Source: Lachnospiraceae bacterium
GTDB lineage: Bacteria; Bacillota; Clostridia; Lachnospirales; Lachnospiraceae
Length of the DNA stretch: 64,000 nucleotides
Direction: 5' to 3'
NCBI GenBank assembly: GCA_910575155.1
Contig: CAJTDX010000017.1
Coordinates: 17,430-81,429 of the forward strand
Every line of letters starts with the position of its first letter. The first letter of the stretch is position 1. The translations under genes were made by a program, and so were the position numbers. Shown piece by piece: positions 46,101 through 53,455 of this stretch. A model generated the notes under the pieces. It saw only the letters and a program-made list of their open reading frames with translations. It was not told the origin of the DNA and ran no database searches.

Positions 46101-48360
46101 ACTGGAAAAAAACCGTACGTACCAGGCAAAGGCAACAACATCTCCTGCAGACGCGCAGTATCAGGAAGTTGTCTGGAGCAGCGCAAACGAGGAGATTGCA
46201 AAGGTAAACAGCAGCGGTCTGATCACAGGTATGGCAGACGGTGAAACTACCATTACGGTGTCTTCCACATTCGATGCAACTGTGAAAGCCCAGATCAAGG
46301 TCAAAGTTACTCCGGAACGATACGCATTAGATACAGAACGCTGGGAAATCATCAGTGAAAACGAAAAGCGTTTTCTGAACAGTGAAACATCTGTAAGCAT
46401 TGTCACAGAAAACGGCGGCATTGGCGGAAAGAACCTGTTTGCAATGAAAGTTCCGGAAGACAAAACAGACTTTACGCTGACAGCAAAAGTATCCGGAGGA
46501 CTTAGCGCTAATTATCAGGGAGCTTTTATCGCCGTATTTGATAAGGATAACATTGGAAATAATTATGTGTCGGCGGGAAGACGTTACCATGATTACCTGT
46601 TCCCCAATTCTCCGAAACGTTTTGGAATGATGAGCGGAGGCGGCTCCGTGGGCGAATTTTACGGAGAAGATGGAAATCCGGATTCAGAGGCTTATATCAA
46701 ACTTGTAAAAGAGGGAAATAAATTTACCGGCTATTATAGTTTTGATAATCAGGAGTGGACGCAGATCGTACAAAACGAGAGCGGAAAGAATGCAGACAGC
46801 GTCACAAGCGACAAGCTGGCAAATTGTGAGAATCTCTACGTTGGCTTCTATGCCAGTTCCGGAGGCGCGAACAATGAGCTGTCAATTACCTTCGAGGACT
46901 TTACGTTTGACGGCCAGGTGATACCAATAGCGGTAGATACGCGGCCAGAAGAACCAGAAGAGCCGGAAGTTCCGGCAACGCCAGAATCTGTCACAGAACT
47001 GACAGCGGCAGTAACCGAGGTGGAAAACAAGTACCAGGAAAGCGATTACACAGAGGAAGACTGGAAGGTATTTGCAGACGCAGTGAAGGAAGCAAAAGAA
47101 GTAATCGGAAATAAAAACGCAACGCAAAAACAGGTGGACGACGCGAAGAAGAAACTGGAAGACGCGGTGAATCTGCTGGAGAGCAAGAAACCGGAAGAAA
47201 AGCCGGATGATACGGCCAGCGAGGAATCCGTGACAGAGCTTTCGACAGCAGTAACGGAAGCAGAAAACAAGTACCAGGAAAGCGATTACACAGAGGAAGA
47301 CTGGAAGGTATTTGCAGACGCAGTGAAGGAAGCGAAAGAAGTAATCGGAAATAAAAACGCAACGCAAAAACAGGTGGACGACGCGAAGAAGAAACTGGAA
47401 GACGCGGTGAACCTGCTGGAGAGCAAGAAACCGGAAGAAAAGCCGGATGAGAAGCCAGATGATGCGGCAAGCGAGGAATCCGTGACAGAGCTGAAAAATA
47501 TCACAACTGAAGTAGAGAGCAAATATAAACAGGGTGATTATTCTGCTGCCGCCTGGCAGGAATTTACAGAGGCGCTCAGGGAAGCGAAGCAGATCCTTGG
47601 AAATGAGAGCGCGACACAAAAGCAGATAGACGACGCAAAGAAGAAGCTGCAAAGCGCGATTGAGCGTTTAGAAGCAGAAAACAAAGACAAACCTGTGCAG
47701 GTAAATAAAACCCAGTTGGCAAACAGGATCAGCGCTGCTGAGAACACATACAAAAAGGCTGCTGATTACCTGGCATCAAGCTGGAATGTATATGCCAGCG
47801 CTCTGGCTGAGGCCAAAAATGTTCTTGGAAACAGCAATGCAACACAGGCGCAGGTGGATGCGGCAGACAAAAAACTGCAGGATGCGATTCAGAAACTTGT
47901 GAAACTGAAAGTTATTTCCAATAAGAAAGTAACTATGGGCGTAAAAGAGACCTATTCTGTCAAGGTGAAGAATTCTGTCTATACCACTTCCAATAAGAAA
48001 ACGGCAACGGTATCAGGCAGCGGCAAGGTAACAGCAAAGAAAACCGGAAAAGTGACCATTCAGGTTATTCAATCAAATGGCAATGTGATCAAATATACAA
48101 TTACCATTAAAAAAGCGCCGAAAAAGATTTCCAAGGTTACGCCAGCCAGAAAAACCTTGAAAAAGGGCAAGACCTGCAAGCTGAAAGTGACTTTGCCAAA
48201 GGGCACTGCAAGCGCAAAAATGACCTTTACTTCATCGAATAAAAAAGTCGCTACGGTAACGGCAAAAGGCGTTGTAAAGGCAAAGAAGAAAGGAAAAACG
48301 GTAATCACGGTAAAAACCTTTAATAAGAAAACAAAGAAAGTTCGAATTACAGTAAAGTAA
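43159..48360 (+). CDS. Secreted multidomain GH97 glycoside hydrolase (probable alpha-galactosidase type)
   Basis: 1733 residues. Signal peptide (about 1-35); a concanavalin-like sandwich domain (about 55-270); Big_2 (about 275-355); GH97 (about 361-960) with N-terminal sandwich, TIM barrel starting WVDPGLSSWSWVTYYGG and a C-terminal sandwich; Big_2 (about 967-1050); a second copy of the sandwich domain (about 1055-1255); four FIVAR modules (about 1276, 1356, 1440, 1515); and two C-terminal Ig-like/Big_2 repeats. D738 (GIKTDFF) is placed like the nucleophile of retaining GH97 enzymes and E787 (LAREGIAGQ) like the acid/base, which favours alpha-galactosidase over the inverting alpha-glucosidase type. 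No LPxTG; the basic C-terminal repeats may bind the wall. GGAGGAGG ribosome site. Confidence 0.88.
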   Translation: MKRKNTWLRKKVKAALAAVIAVSLALGNVSPVLAAGQETERAAADQAGREALPGNGMMLDGSWIVDNRNDEKLKVNEDGSVTITTERGEWGSMKNVLRQKVANKADFVLTVKVSGLVEKDYQGAFLMASSGAGQANAVAAVRRYHSFLGGGYGAHGLIGMMSNKGSTGEFYTAEQDRGEEVYLRLKKSGSSFSSYYSKNYSASDEGWTLIADGKDSSINSITQGNLTGTEEIYIGLTANSGGQDNAMDITFSDFRFDGEEIPLGVNLSSLNSVELTCADTVAVGGTANLTMKALDGNGDELAGETLDSVVYASEDEEIATVDQNGVVTGVKAGKTVISCEVTAGSIVRSARLEIQVGEIVAEKTWTTTSPDGRTTLEVELMTGGTLQYRAKQDGKITMETSPIGIVTSIGDFSKKLAFKSETSEEEINETYPMLSGKRKTYTNHCKQRTVTFTLEGKEGVEFDLITRAYDDGTAFRYAIRGSEENAALNISSETTAFQLPAEADVYYMPHGPGQWTYEGYYEKATTETLAEGAIPSIPLLYKTKDGVWNLLTEAALNGSYTGSMTRVEQGGLLRLAFDPIQSKDVQTTAPFMSPWRTIITGTPEDIVQNTMTENLSPERLDGYDFENWVDPGLSSWSWVTYYGGQENKDTHKKFIDMAADLGWKYYILDEGWQPKTTNGDGTRYTGYREWFYEVRDYANEKGVKLIAWVDSKDISKKEDRESRLDQWAKDGIVGIKTDFFNHESQSVLQVYDELYKYCAEKHLMVNIHGGNKAAGEIRTYPNVLAREGIAGQEQGGITAEQYTLIPFIRAAVGPADVTEQLFSRDTSKTTMGFQIALTALVEDGIHSMGDSVENYYKVAPAISYYKNYPSSWDDLKYLDSVPGDYVNLARKAGDSWYVSGISTKEKDMEVVLDFLESGTDYTAVIYKENGRSDLVMEVQEVTSTDRLSIPVLKGGGYAVKVIPREKLDVITSITTDKTEIELEKNRTYQAKATTSPADAQYQEVVWSSANEEIAKVNSSGLITGMADGETTITVSSTFDATVKAQIKVKVTPERYALDTERWEIISENEKRFLNSETSVSIVTENGGIGGKNLFAMKVPEDKTDFTLTAKVSGGLSANYQGAFIAVFDKDNIGNNYVSAGRRYHDYLFPNSPKRFGMMSGGGSVGEFYGEDGNPDSEAYIKLVKEGNKFTGYYSFDNQEWTQIVQNESGKNADSVTSDKLANCENLYVGFYASSGGANNELSITFEDFTFDGQVIPIAVDTRPEEPEEPEVPATPESVTELTAAVTEVENKYQESDYTEEDWKVFADAVKEAKEVIGNKNATQKQVDDAKKKLEDAVNLLESKKPEEKPDDTASEESVTELSTAVTEAENKYQESDYTEEDWKVFADAVKEAKEVIGNKNATQKQVDDAKKKLEDAVNLLESKKPEEKPDEKPDDAASEESVTELKNITTEVESKYKQGDYSAAAWQEFTEALREAKQILGNESATQKQIDDAKKKLQSAIERLEAENKDKPVQVNKTQLANRISAAENTYKKAADYLASSWNVYASALAEAKNVLGNSNATQAQVDAADKKLQDAIQKLVKLKVISNKKVTMGVKETYSVKVKNSVYTTSNKKTATVSGSGKVTAKKTGKVTIQVIQSNGNVIKYTITIKKAPKKISKVTPARKTLKKGKTCKLKVTLPKGTASAKMTFTSSNKKVATVTAKGVVKAKKKGKTVITVKTFNKKTKKVRITVK
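47024..47454 (+). repeat. Two near-identical 190-bp direct repeats (FIVAR modules)
   Basis: 47024-47214 and 47264-47454 are exactly 240 bp apart and differ at only a few positions. A recent duplication inside the GH97 gene; recombination could delete or add 80 residues in frame. Confidence 0.88.
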
Positions 48361-48409
48361 TGTTTTGCAAAAGCAAAAGAAAAAAGTTAGGGAAAAGTTT
48401 TCCTTAAAG

Positions 48410-48452
48410 ATACCGTCCTGTCAGAGATTTTGTCTGGCAGGGCGGTATTTTC
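48410..48452 (+). terminator. Intrinsic terminator of the GH97 gene
   Basis: ATACCGTCCTGTCAGA pairs with TCTGGCAGGGCGGTAT (G-T pairs tolerated), loop GATTTTG, then a TTTT tail. Confidence 0.8.
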
Positions 48453-48582
48453 GGCAAAATATTGTTTTATATACGCGGTTATGGTAAAATGTTGGAAGAC
48501 GTTTGCAAGACCGACTGCATAATGCTTTTATTCCAGCGGTTAAGTATCGACGCCAGTTCAGGAAGAGAGAGGATCTCAGATT

Positions 48583-49236
48583 ATGAAGCAGATGCCTGTA
48601 AAAATTTTATATCAGGGAGGCAGCGGCGAGATTGTTGAGAAAAAATCACGGTTTATCGCTACGCTCAAACCAATCACAACAGAAGAAGAAGCGCTTGCGT
48701 TTATTGCCTGTATGAAGAAGCAGTACTGGGATGCAAGACATAATTGTTACGCATTTGTGGCAGGAAAAAATCAGGAGCTGCAAAGGTGCGGCGATGATGG
48801 GGAACCAAATGGGACAGCGGGACGTCCTATGCTGGATGTGCTGCTGAGGGAGGAGCTTCACAATCTTGCCGTGGTGGTAACGCGCTATTTCGGCGGGACG
48901 CTTCTGGGAACCGGAGGGCTGGTACGCGCTTACCAGCAGGCGGTACAGGAAGGATTAAAGAACAGCGTAATTATTGAAAAACGGCCGGGAAGAACTTTAA
49001 CCATTGGTACGGATTATAATGGAATCGGTAAGATTCAGTATATTCTTGCACAGCAGGAAATTACCGTTATGGACACTGTCTACACAGATCAGGTGGAGCT
49101 TCAGGCAATGGTACCCTTAGAACAATTAGAATCACTTCAGGCGGCGATCACTGAAGGAACCAACGGTTCAGCCCTTTTTTCCCTGGGGGAAGCAGTGGAT
49201 TTTGCATGTATTGATGGTAAAATAAAAAAATTTTAA
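48583..49236 (+). CDS. YigZ/IMPACT family protein
   Basis: 217 residues. N-terminal UPF0029 domain (EKKSRFIATLKPITTEEEAL; DARHNCYAFVAG; GEPNGTAGRPMLDVL; NLAVVVTRYFGGTLLGTGGL, then VRAYQQA) and a C-terminal DUF1949 ACT-like domain. Related to eukaryotic IMPACT; its biochemical role in bacteria is not settled. Stands alone, with a GAGAGG ribosome site. Confidence 0.92.
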   Translation: MKQMPVKILYQGGSGEIVEKKSRFIATLKPITTEEEALAFIACMKKQYWDARHNCYAFVAGKNQELQRCGDDGEPNGTAGRPMLDVLLREELHNLAVVVTRYFGGTLLGTGGLVRAYQQAVQEGLKNSVIIEKRPGRTLTIGTDYNGIGKIQYILAQQEITVMDTVYTDQVELQAMVPLEQLESLQAAITEGTNGSALFSLGEAVDFACIDGKIKKF

Positions 49237-49244
49237 AAAAGTAC

Positions 49245-49273
49245 TTGCATTTTTCTGGAAGTTCATATATAAT
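49245..49273 (+). promoter_or_regulatory. Promoter of tRNA-Gln
   Basis: TTGCAT (49245-49250), 17-bp spacer, TATAAT (49268-49273), 20 bp before the tRNA. Confidence 0.8.
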
Positions 49274-49292
49274 AGGCTTTGTTGAAAAGCAA

Positions 49293-49364
49293 TGGCCCAT
49301 CGCCAAACGGTAAGGCAACGGACTCTGACTCCGTCATTTCAAGGTTCGAATCCTTGTGGGCCAG
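49293..49364 (+). tRNA. tRNA-Gln (anticodon CUG)
   Basis: 72 nt. Acceptor TGGCCCA/TGGGCCA with discriminator G, D arm with AACGGTAAGG, anticodon stem ACGGA/TCCGT around loop CT-CTG-AC, T arm GGTTCGAATCC. No CCA is encoded. A CUG-reading isoacceptor; it stands as a single gene with its own promoter and terminator. Confidence 0.95.
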
Positions 49365-49369
49365 GTCGT

Positions 49370-49397
49370 AACCCATCACAATCAGTGATGGGTTTTT
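49370..49397 (+). terminator. Intrinsic terminator after tRNA-Gln
   Basis: AACCCATCAC-aatca-GTGATGGGTT followed by TTTT. Confidence 0.93.
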
Positions 49398-49525
49398 CTT
49401 ATTCTATGGGAAAAACCTTGTCACTCTAAAGCGTGAAAGTATCTTTCTATAAGATAAGAAAATACGCACGCGTGTGGAAGCAGCTTTCCGGCAGAATACC
49501 AAAAAGTGTTCAGGAGGAGAGATTT

Positions 49526-50248
49526 ATGTATTGTTTTGACAGCAGGATACGTTATAGTGAAACAGACAGTCAGGGAAAAATTACTTTGACGTCTGTCATA
49601 GATTATTTTCAGGACTGCAGTACGTTTCACTCCGAGGAATTGGGGGTGGGCATAGACTATTTGAGGGAGCAGAATCTGGCATGGGTATTGACTTCCTGGC
49701 AAATCGAAGTCAGCCGCTATCCGGGGTTTGGAGAACAGATCTCAGTAAAGACCTGGCCTTATGGATTCCAGGGATTTTTTGGATATCGTAATTTTACGTT
49801 GGAAAGCGCGCATGGAGAACTTTTAGCATATGCTAATTCTGTCTGGGTATTGCTGGATTTAAAGAAAGCAAGGCCCGCCAAGCTGCCGCTGCTTATGCAA
49901 GAGGTATACCAGTTGTCTCCTCAGCTTCCCATGGAGTGTGATTCCAGGAAAATTCAGCTTCCGGACAAATTAGAAGAACAGGAAAGATTTCCGGTACACA
50001 AGTATCATATTGATACGAATCAGCATGTGAATAATGGAAAATATGTAAGTATGGCGCAGGAATATCTGCCTCTGGGCTTTAAAATCAGAAAAATAAGAAC
50101 GGAATACCAGAAGGCCGCCGTATATGGAGATCTGATCTGCCCTTTTGTGGCGGCGCAGCGGGAGAAAGTGATTGTAAATCTGGCGGATGAGGCTGGGAAG
50201 CCATATGCCATTGTAGAGTTGGAGGGAAAAGATGATTCGATTGGGTGA
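49526..50248 (+). CDS. Acyl-ACP thioesterase (FatA/FatB-like)
   Basis: 240 residues, start at MYCFDSRIRYSETDSQ with AGGAGGAG upstream; the longer frame from 49433 lacks a ribosome site. Double hot-dog fold: SETDSQGKITLTSVIDYFQD, then SWQIEVSRYPGFGEQISVKT, and in the second half HKYHIDTNQHVNNGKYVSMA with the catalytic Asn/His. Releases free fatty acids from acyl-ACP and so sets chain length. It overlaps cvfB by 17 nt. Confidence 0.88.
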   Translation: MYCFDSRIRYSETDSQGKITLTSVIDYFQDCSTFHSEELGVGIDYLREQNLAWVLTSWQIEVSRYPGFGEQISVKTWPYGFQGFFGYRNFTLESAHGELLAYANSVWVLLDLKKARPAKLPLLMQEVYQLSPQLPMECDSRKIQLPDKLEEQERFPVHKYHIDTNQHVNNGKYVSMAQEYLPLGFKIRKIRTEYQKAAVYGDLICPFVAAQREKVIVNLADEAGKPYAIVELEGKDDSIG

Positions 50249-51095
50249 AAAACAAACGCTTGAAATTGTGAAGAAGGTGGAATTTGGCGTCTATCTGGCA
50301 GAGAACAGCAAGGATGAGACCAGAGTGCTTCTTCCGGCAAAGCAGGTGCCTGAGGGTGCGGCGGTTGGAGACGAGATAGAGGTCTTTGTTTATAAGGATT
50401 CCAGGGACCGCATGATTTCCACGACACAAAAACCCAGGCTGAAGCTGGGGGAATTTGCCGTGCTTAAGGTAGTCTCCGTTCAGAAGATTGGCGCTTTTTT
50501 GGACTGGGGGCTTGAGAAAGACCTCTTTTTGCCCTATAAAGAGCAGGTTGGCAAGGTGAGGGAGCAGGATGAAGTCCTGGTAAGGCTTTACATTGATAAA
50601 AGCAGGCGTCTCTGCGCCAGTATGAAAGACATTTATGAGCTTTTGTCAACGGATTCCGGTTATCAGAAAGGGGATATGGTACAGGGGCGGATCTACGAAT
50701 TCAGCGATAATTTTGGCACGTTTGCAGCAGTGGATGATAAATATTCGGCGATGATCCCACGCCATGAAGACTGCAGTTTTCTGCGGATTGGAGATGTCAT
50801 TGAGGCGCGTGTTACCGGGGTGAAAGCGGATGGCAAGCTGGATTTGACGCTGCGTGATAAGGCGTATATGCAGATGGACCAGGATGCGCTGCGGGTGATG
50901 GAAGTAATAGAAGCATACGCCGGCGTTCTTCCCTTTAACGATAAGGCTTCTCCGGAAGTAATTATGCGTGAGATGAAAATGAGCAAAAACGCGTTTAAAC
51001 GTGCGGTGGGGCGGTTATATAAAGAACGGAAGATTGAAATTACAGATCAGAGTATTCGTAAAGTACAGGAGGGCGGAAATTATGTCCCGGAATAA
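50232..51095 (+). CDS. cvfB: S1 RNA-binding protein CvfB (YitL)
   Basis: 287 residues. Successive S1-like domains (LGEKQTLEIVKKVEFGVYLA; FAVLKVVSVQKIGAFLDWGL; KGDMVQGRIYEFSDNFGTFA) and a C-terminal winged helix (DKASPEVIMREMKMSKNAFK, RAVGRLYKERKIEI). The name follows the staphylococcal virulence regulator; the RNA targets are unknown. Overlaps both neighbours, so translation is coupled. Confidence 0.9.
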   Translation: MIRLGEKQTLEIVKKVEFGVYLAENSKDETRVLLPAKQVPEGAAVGDEIEVFVYKDSRDRMISTTQKPRLKLGEFAVLKVVSVQKIGAFLDWGLEKDLFLPYKEQVGKVREQDEVLVRLYIDKSRRLCASMKDIYELLSTDSGYQKGDMVQGRIYEFSDNFGTFAAVDDKYSAMIPRHEDCSFLRIGDVIEARVTGVKADGKLDLTLRDKAYMQMDQDALRVMEVIEAYAGVLPFNDKASPEVIMREMKMSKNAFKRAVGRLYKERKIEITDQSIRKVQEGGNYVPE

Positions 51096-52056
51096 AAGCG
51101 TAAATCGTTTGTTTTTAGCTGTTGTTGTAATTTATATTGCAGTGAGTTTTGGTTTCAGCCTGCTGAGTCTGAAGATTCCTTTTTTGGCGGATCTGCCCGT
51201 ATACTGCTCTCTGCTGCTGTCCCAGGCGCTGGTGTTTGTTCCCTGTTTTCTCTACTGTAAGGCAAAACATATAAAGATCAGGGAATTTATCCCTTACCGG
51301 AAAATCAGCTTTGTCACAATCATACTGGTGGTGATCTGCACCTATTTGATGTATCCGCTGATTGTGGTATTGAACGCGGTGTCCATGTTGTTTTCGAACG
51401 CGGGAACAGCCTCTGTGTCAGAATTGATGCAGGGGCAGAGTTTTATATTAAATACGCTGTTTATGGCTTTGCTGCCTGCCTGTGTGGAAGAATTTATGTT
51501 TCGGGGCGTGATCTTTCAGACTTACAAGAAGAGCAAAATGCTGCCGGCAATTCTGCTGAGCGGTTTTCTCTTTGGCTGTATGCACATGAACCTCAACCAG
51601 TTCATCTATGCGTTTGCCCTGGGAGTATATCTGGCGTTTCTGGTGGAGGCTACCGGAAGTATTTTCAGTTCTATGCTGGCGCATTTTACCCTGAATTTTA
51701 CCAGTGTGCTGATGGCGTTTTTCCTGCCCCAAATCTATGAAATGCTGGGAATCTCCCAGTCAGAGGCCATGCAGCAGGTTCAGCCCGGCGGCTATGCCGC
51801 TACCATGGAAGGCGCCCAGCTTGCAGGATTTCTCATAGGCATTCTGTTCTGGGCTGTGATAGCTCTGGGAGCCACCTGTGCGGCGGTGGGAATGTATATT
51901 GCTATTTGTAAAATCAATGGGCGCTGGGGGTATGTAAAGAGGATGTTCAAAGGCGGAACCAGAGAGCGTCTCTGTTCCATTCCGCTGCTTCTGGGGATCA
52001 TTATCATTTTTGCTTTTATGGGAATTTCGGTTTATCTGGAATGGATTGCCGTATAA
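51082..52056 (+). CDS. CPBP-family intramembrane glutamic metalloprotease
   Basis: 324 residues, start at MSRNKSVNRLFL with AGGAGG upstream, overlapping cvfB by 14 nt. About eight membrane segments. Catalytic motif EEFMFRG (in ACVEEFMFRGVIFQTYKKSK) and the later FGCMHMNLNQF and HFTLNF motifs of the ABI/CAAX group. The bacterial members can process prenylated or bacteriocin peptides, but the substrate here is unknown. Confidence 0.9.
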   Translation: MSRNKSVNRLFLAVVVIYIAVSFGFSLLSLKIPFLADLPVYCSLLLSQALVFVPCFLYCKAKHIKIREFIPYRKISFVTIILVVICTYLMYPLIVVLNAVSMLFSNAGTASVSELMQGQSFILNTLFMALLPACVEEFMFRGVIFQTYKKSKMLPAILLSGFLFGCMHMNLNQFIYAFALGVYLAFLVEATGSIFSSMLAHFTLNFTSVLMAFFLPQIYEMLGISQSEAMQQVQPGGYAATMEGAQLAGFLIGILFWAVIALGATCAAVGMYIAICKINGRWGYVKRMFKGGTRERLCSIPLLLGIIIIFAFMGISVYLEWIAV

Positions 52057-52064
52057 AAATAAAA

Positions 52065-52098
52065 CCGGCAGACTGGCCGTTTAAGGCTAATCTGCCGG
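52065..52098 (-). terminator. Intrinsic terminator
   Basis: CCGGCAGA ... TCTGCCGG with inner GGCC/GGCT pairing. Read on the minus strand it is followed by TTTTATTTT, so it ends the YjfB-like gene. Confidence 0.7.
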
Positions 52099-52110
52099 AA
52101 CAGGTTTAAA

Positions 52111-52287
52111 TCAGACAGAAACGTCGATGTTTCCGCCTAAGTGCGGGGTTACGGACTGTTCCATGAGCTTAATCATGGAATCGCCCATAATCTCTGCCTG
52201 ATCCAATTGTTTGCCCAGCATGAGAACGCCGATTTCGTTGTTCACCTTTGTCATGCTGAGGGCGGTAGATAAGGAAGCTATATCCAT
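52111..52287 (-). CDS. YjfB-family small protein
   Basis: 58 residues, start at MDIASLSTALSMTKV with AGGAGG 7 nt upstream; an ATG two codons earlier lies too close to that site. YjfB-family proteins are short (about 60 aa), with LGGNIDVSV-type C termini, and often belong to motility regulons. Transcribed against its neighbours; no flagellar genes are in the window. Confidence 0.8.
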   Translation of the reverse strand: MDIASLSTALSMTKVNNEIGVLMLGKQLDQAEIMGDSMIKLMEQSVTPHLGGNIDVSV

Positions 52288-52364
52288 ATACATTCCTCCT
52301 TTCTGCTATTATTATGGCACGCGGGAGAGAAAAATGCAATGAATTTTATCAGGAGGTTGTCGTA

Positions 52365-53288
52365 ATGTTATATGATGTAATTATTTTGGGAAGCGGGCCG
52401 GCAGGCTTAAGCGCGGCAGTTTATGCGGAACGCGCCCGGCTGGATACGCTTGTAATAGAAGAAAAGCCTTTAAGCGGCGGGCAGATTCTGGATACGTATG
52501 AAGTGGATAACTATCCGGGGCTGCCGGGAATCAGTGGATTTGAGCTGGGACAGAAGTTCCGTGAACATGCAGACAAACTGGGAACAGAATTTGTCAATGA
52601 GCAGGTAATAGAGATTAAGGATCTGGGAGAGAAGAAACAGGTAATCACAGGGAAGAAAACCTATGAAGCCAGAACGTTGATTCTGGCTACCGGAGCCAGA
52701 CACCGGAAGCTTATGGTTCCGGGGGAGGAAGCATTTACAGGCCGGGGCGTGTCTTACTGCGCTACATGCGACGGCGCGTTTTTCCGTGAGAAAACAGTGG
52801 CGGTAGTGGGAGGAGGCGACGTGGCGCTGGAAGACGCTTTGTTTCTTGCCAGGGCATGTTGCAAAGTTTATCTGATCCATCGGCGGGATGCATTCAGAGG
52901 CGCCCGTATTCTTCAGGAACGAGTGCGGCAGACAGAGAATATTGAGCTGAAGATGAATTGTAAGGTTACCGAAATCCATGGAGAGGAACAGGTTTCTTCT
53001 GTGACGCTTCATCATAATATAGAAGAAACGGAACATGAACTTCAGGTACAGGGGGTTTTTATTGCGGTTGGCATTTCCCCCAATACGGCGGCGCTGGATC
53101 AGTTCATGGATCAGGATGAACAGGGATATATCGTGGCGGGAGAAGATACCAAAACCAGCGTGCCAGGCATATTTGCGGCAGGCGACGTGCGTACCAAGCA
53201 GCTTCGCCAGGTGATTACGGCGGCGGCGGACGGCGCCAATGCGGTGACTTCTGTGGAGCGGTATCTCAGCGGTTTTACGGCTTCTTAA
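52365..53288 (+). CDS. trxB: Thioredoxin reductase
   Basis: 307 residues, start MLYDVIILGSGPAG with GGAGG upstream. FAD-binding GSGPAGLSAAVYAERA, redox-active CATC in VSYCATCDGAFF, NADPH-binding GGGDVALEDALFLA and C-terminal GIFAAGDVRTKQLRQVITAA. Reduces thioredoxin with NADPH. It is the low-molecular-weight (bacterial) type by length; no trxA is nearby. Confidence 0.94.
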   Translation: MLYDVIILGSGPAGLSAAVYAERARLDTLVIEEKPLSGGQILDTYEVDNYPGLPGISGFELGQKFREHADKLGTEFVNEQVIEIKDLGEKKQVITGKKTYEARTLILATGARHRKLMVPGEEAFTGRGVSYCATCDGAFFREKTVAVVGGGDVALEDALFLARACCKVYLIHRRDAFRGARILQERVRQTENIELKMNCKVTEIHGEEQVSSVTLHHNIEETEHELQVQGVFIAVGISPNTAALDQFMDQDEQGYIVAGEDTKTSVPGIFAAGDVRTKQLRQVITAAADGANAVTSVERYLSGFTAS

Positions 53289-53316
53289 TCAATACTGACA
53301 ATAACCGACTAAATAT

Positions 53317-53371
53317 TGTAACAATTTTGTAAAAGATTACAGTTGACATAAAGTTACCCCTTTGCTATAAT
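53317..53371 (+). promoter_or_regulatory. Consensus promoter with WalR-like box before the NlpC/P60 gene
   Basis: TTGACA (53343-53348), 17-bp spacer, TATAAT (53366-53371): a perfect sigma-A promoter. Ten bp upstream, TGTAAC-aattt-TGTAAA (53317-53333) fits the WalR consensus TGTWAH-N5-TGTWAH. Confidence 0.65.
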
Positions 53372-53455
53372 TAGTCTCGTAATAAATTCGTAACAAATCA
53401 TGGATTTCGAGAAAAATCCGTAACAATAAAACAGGACAAATTATGGAGGGTAAGA

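Noticed and set aside
47024..47454. CRISPR-like spacing of repeats
   Set aside because: Repeats are ~190 bp coding modules with in-frame translation, not 25-40 bp units with unique spacers.
46882..47652. 256-residue Phe/Arg/Leu-rich open frame opposite the FIVAR modules
   Set aside because: Repeat-driven shadow of the duplicated modules.
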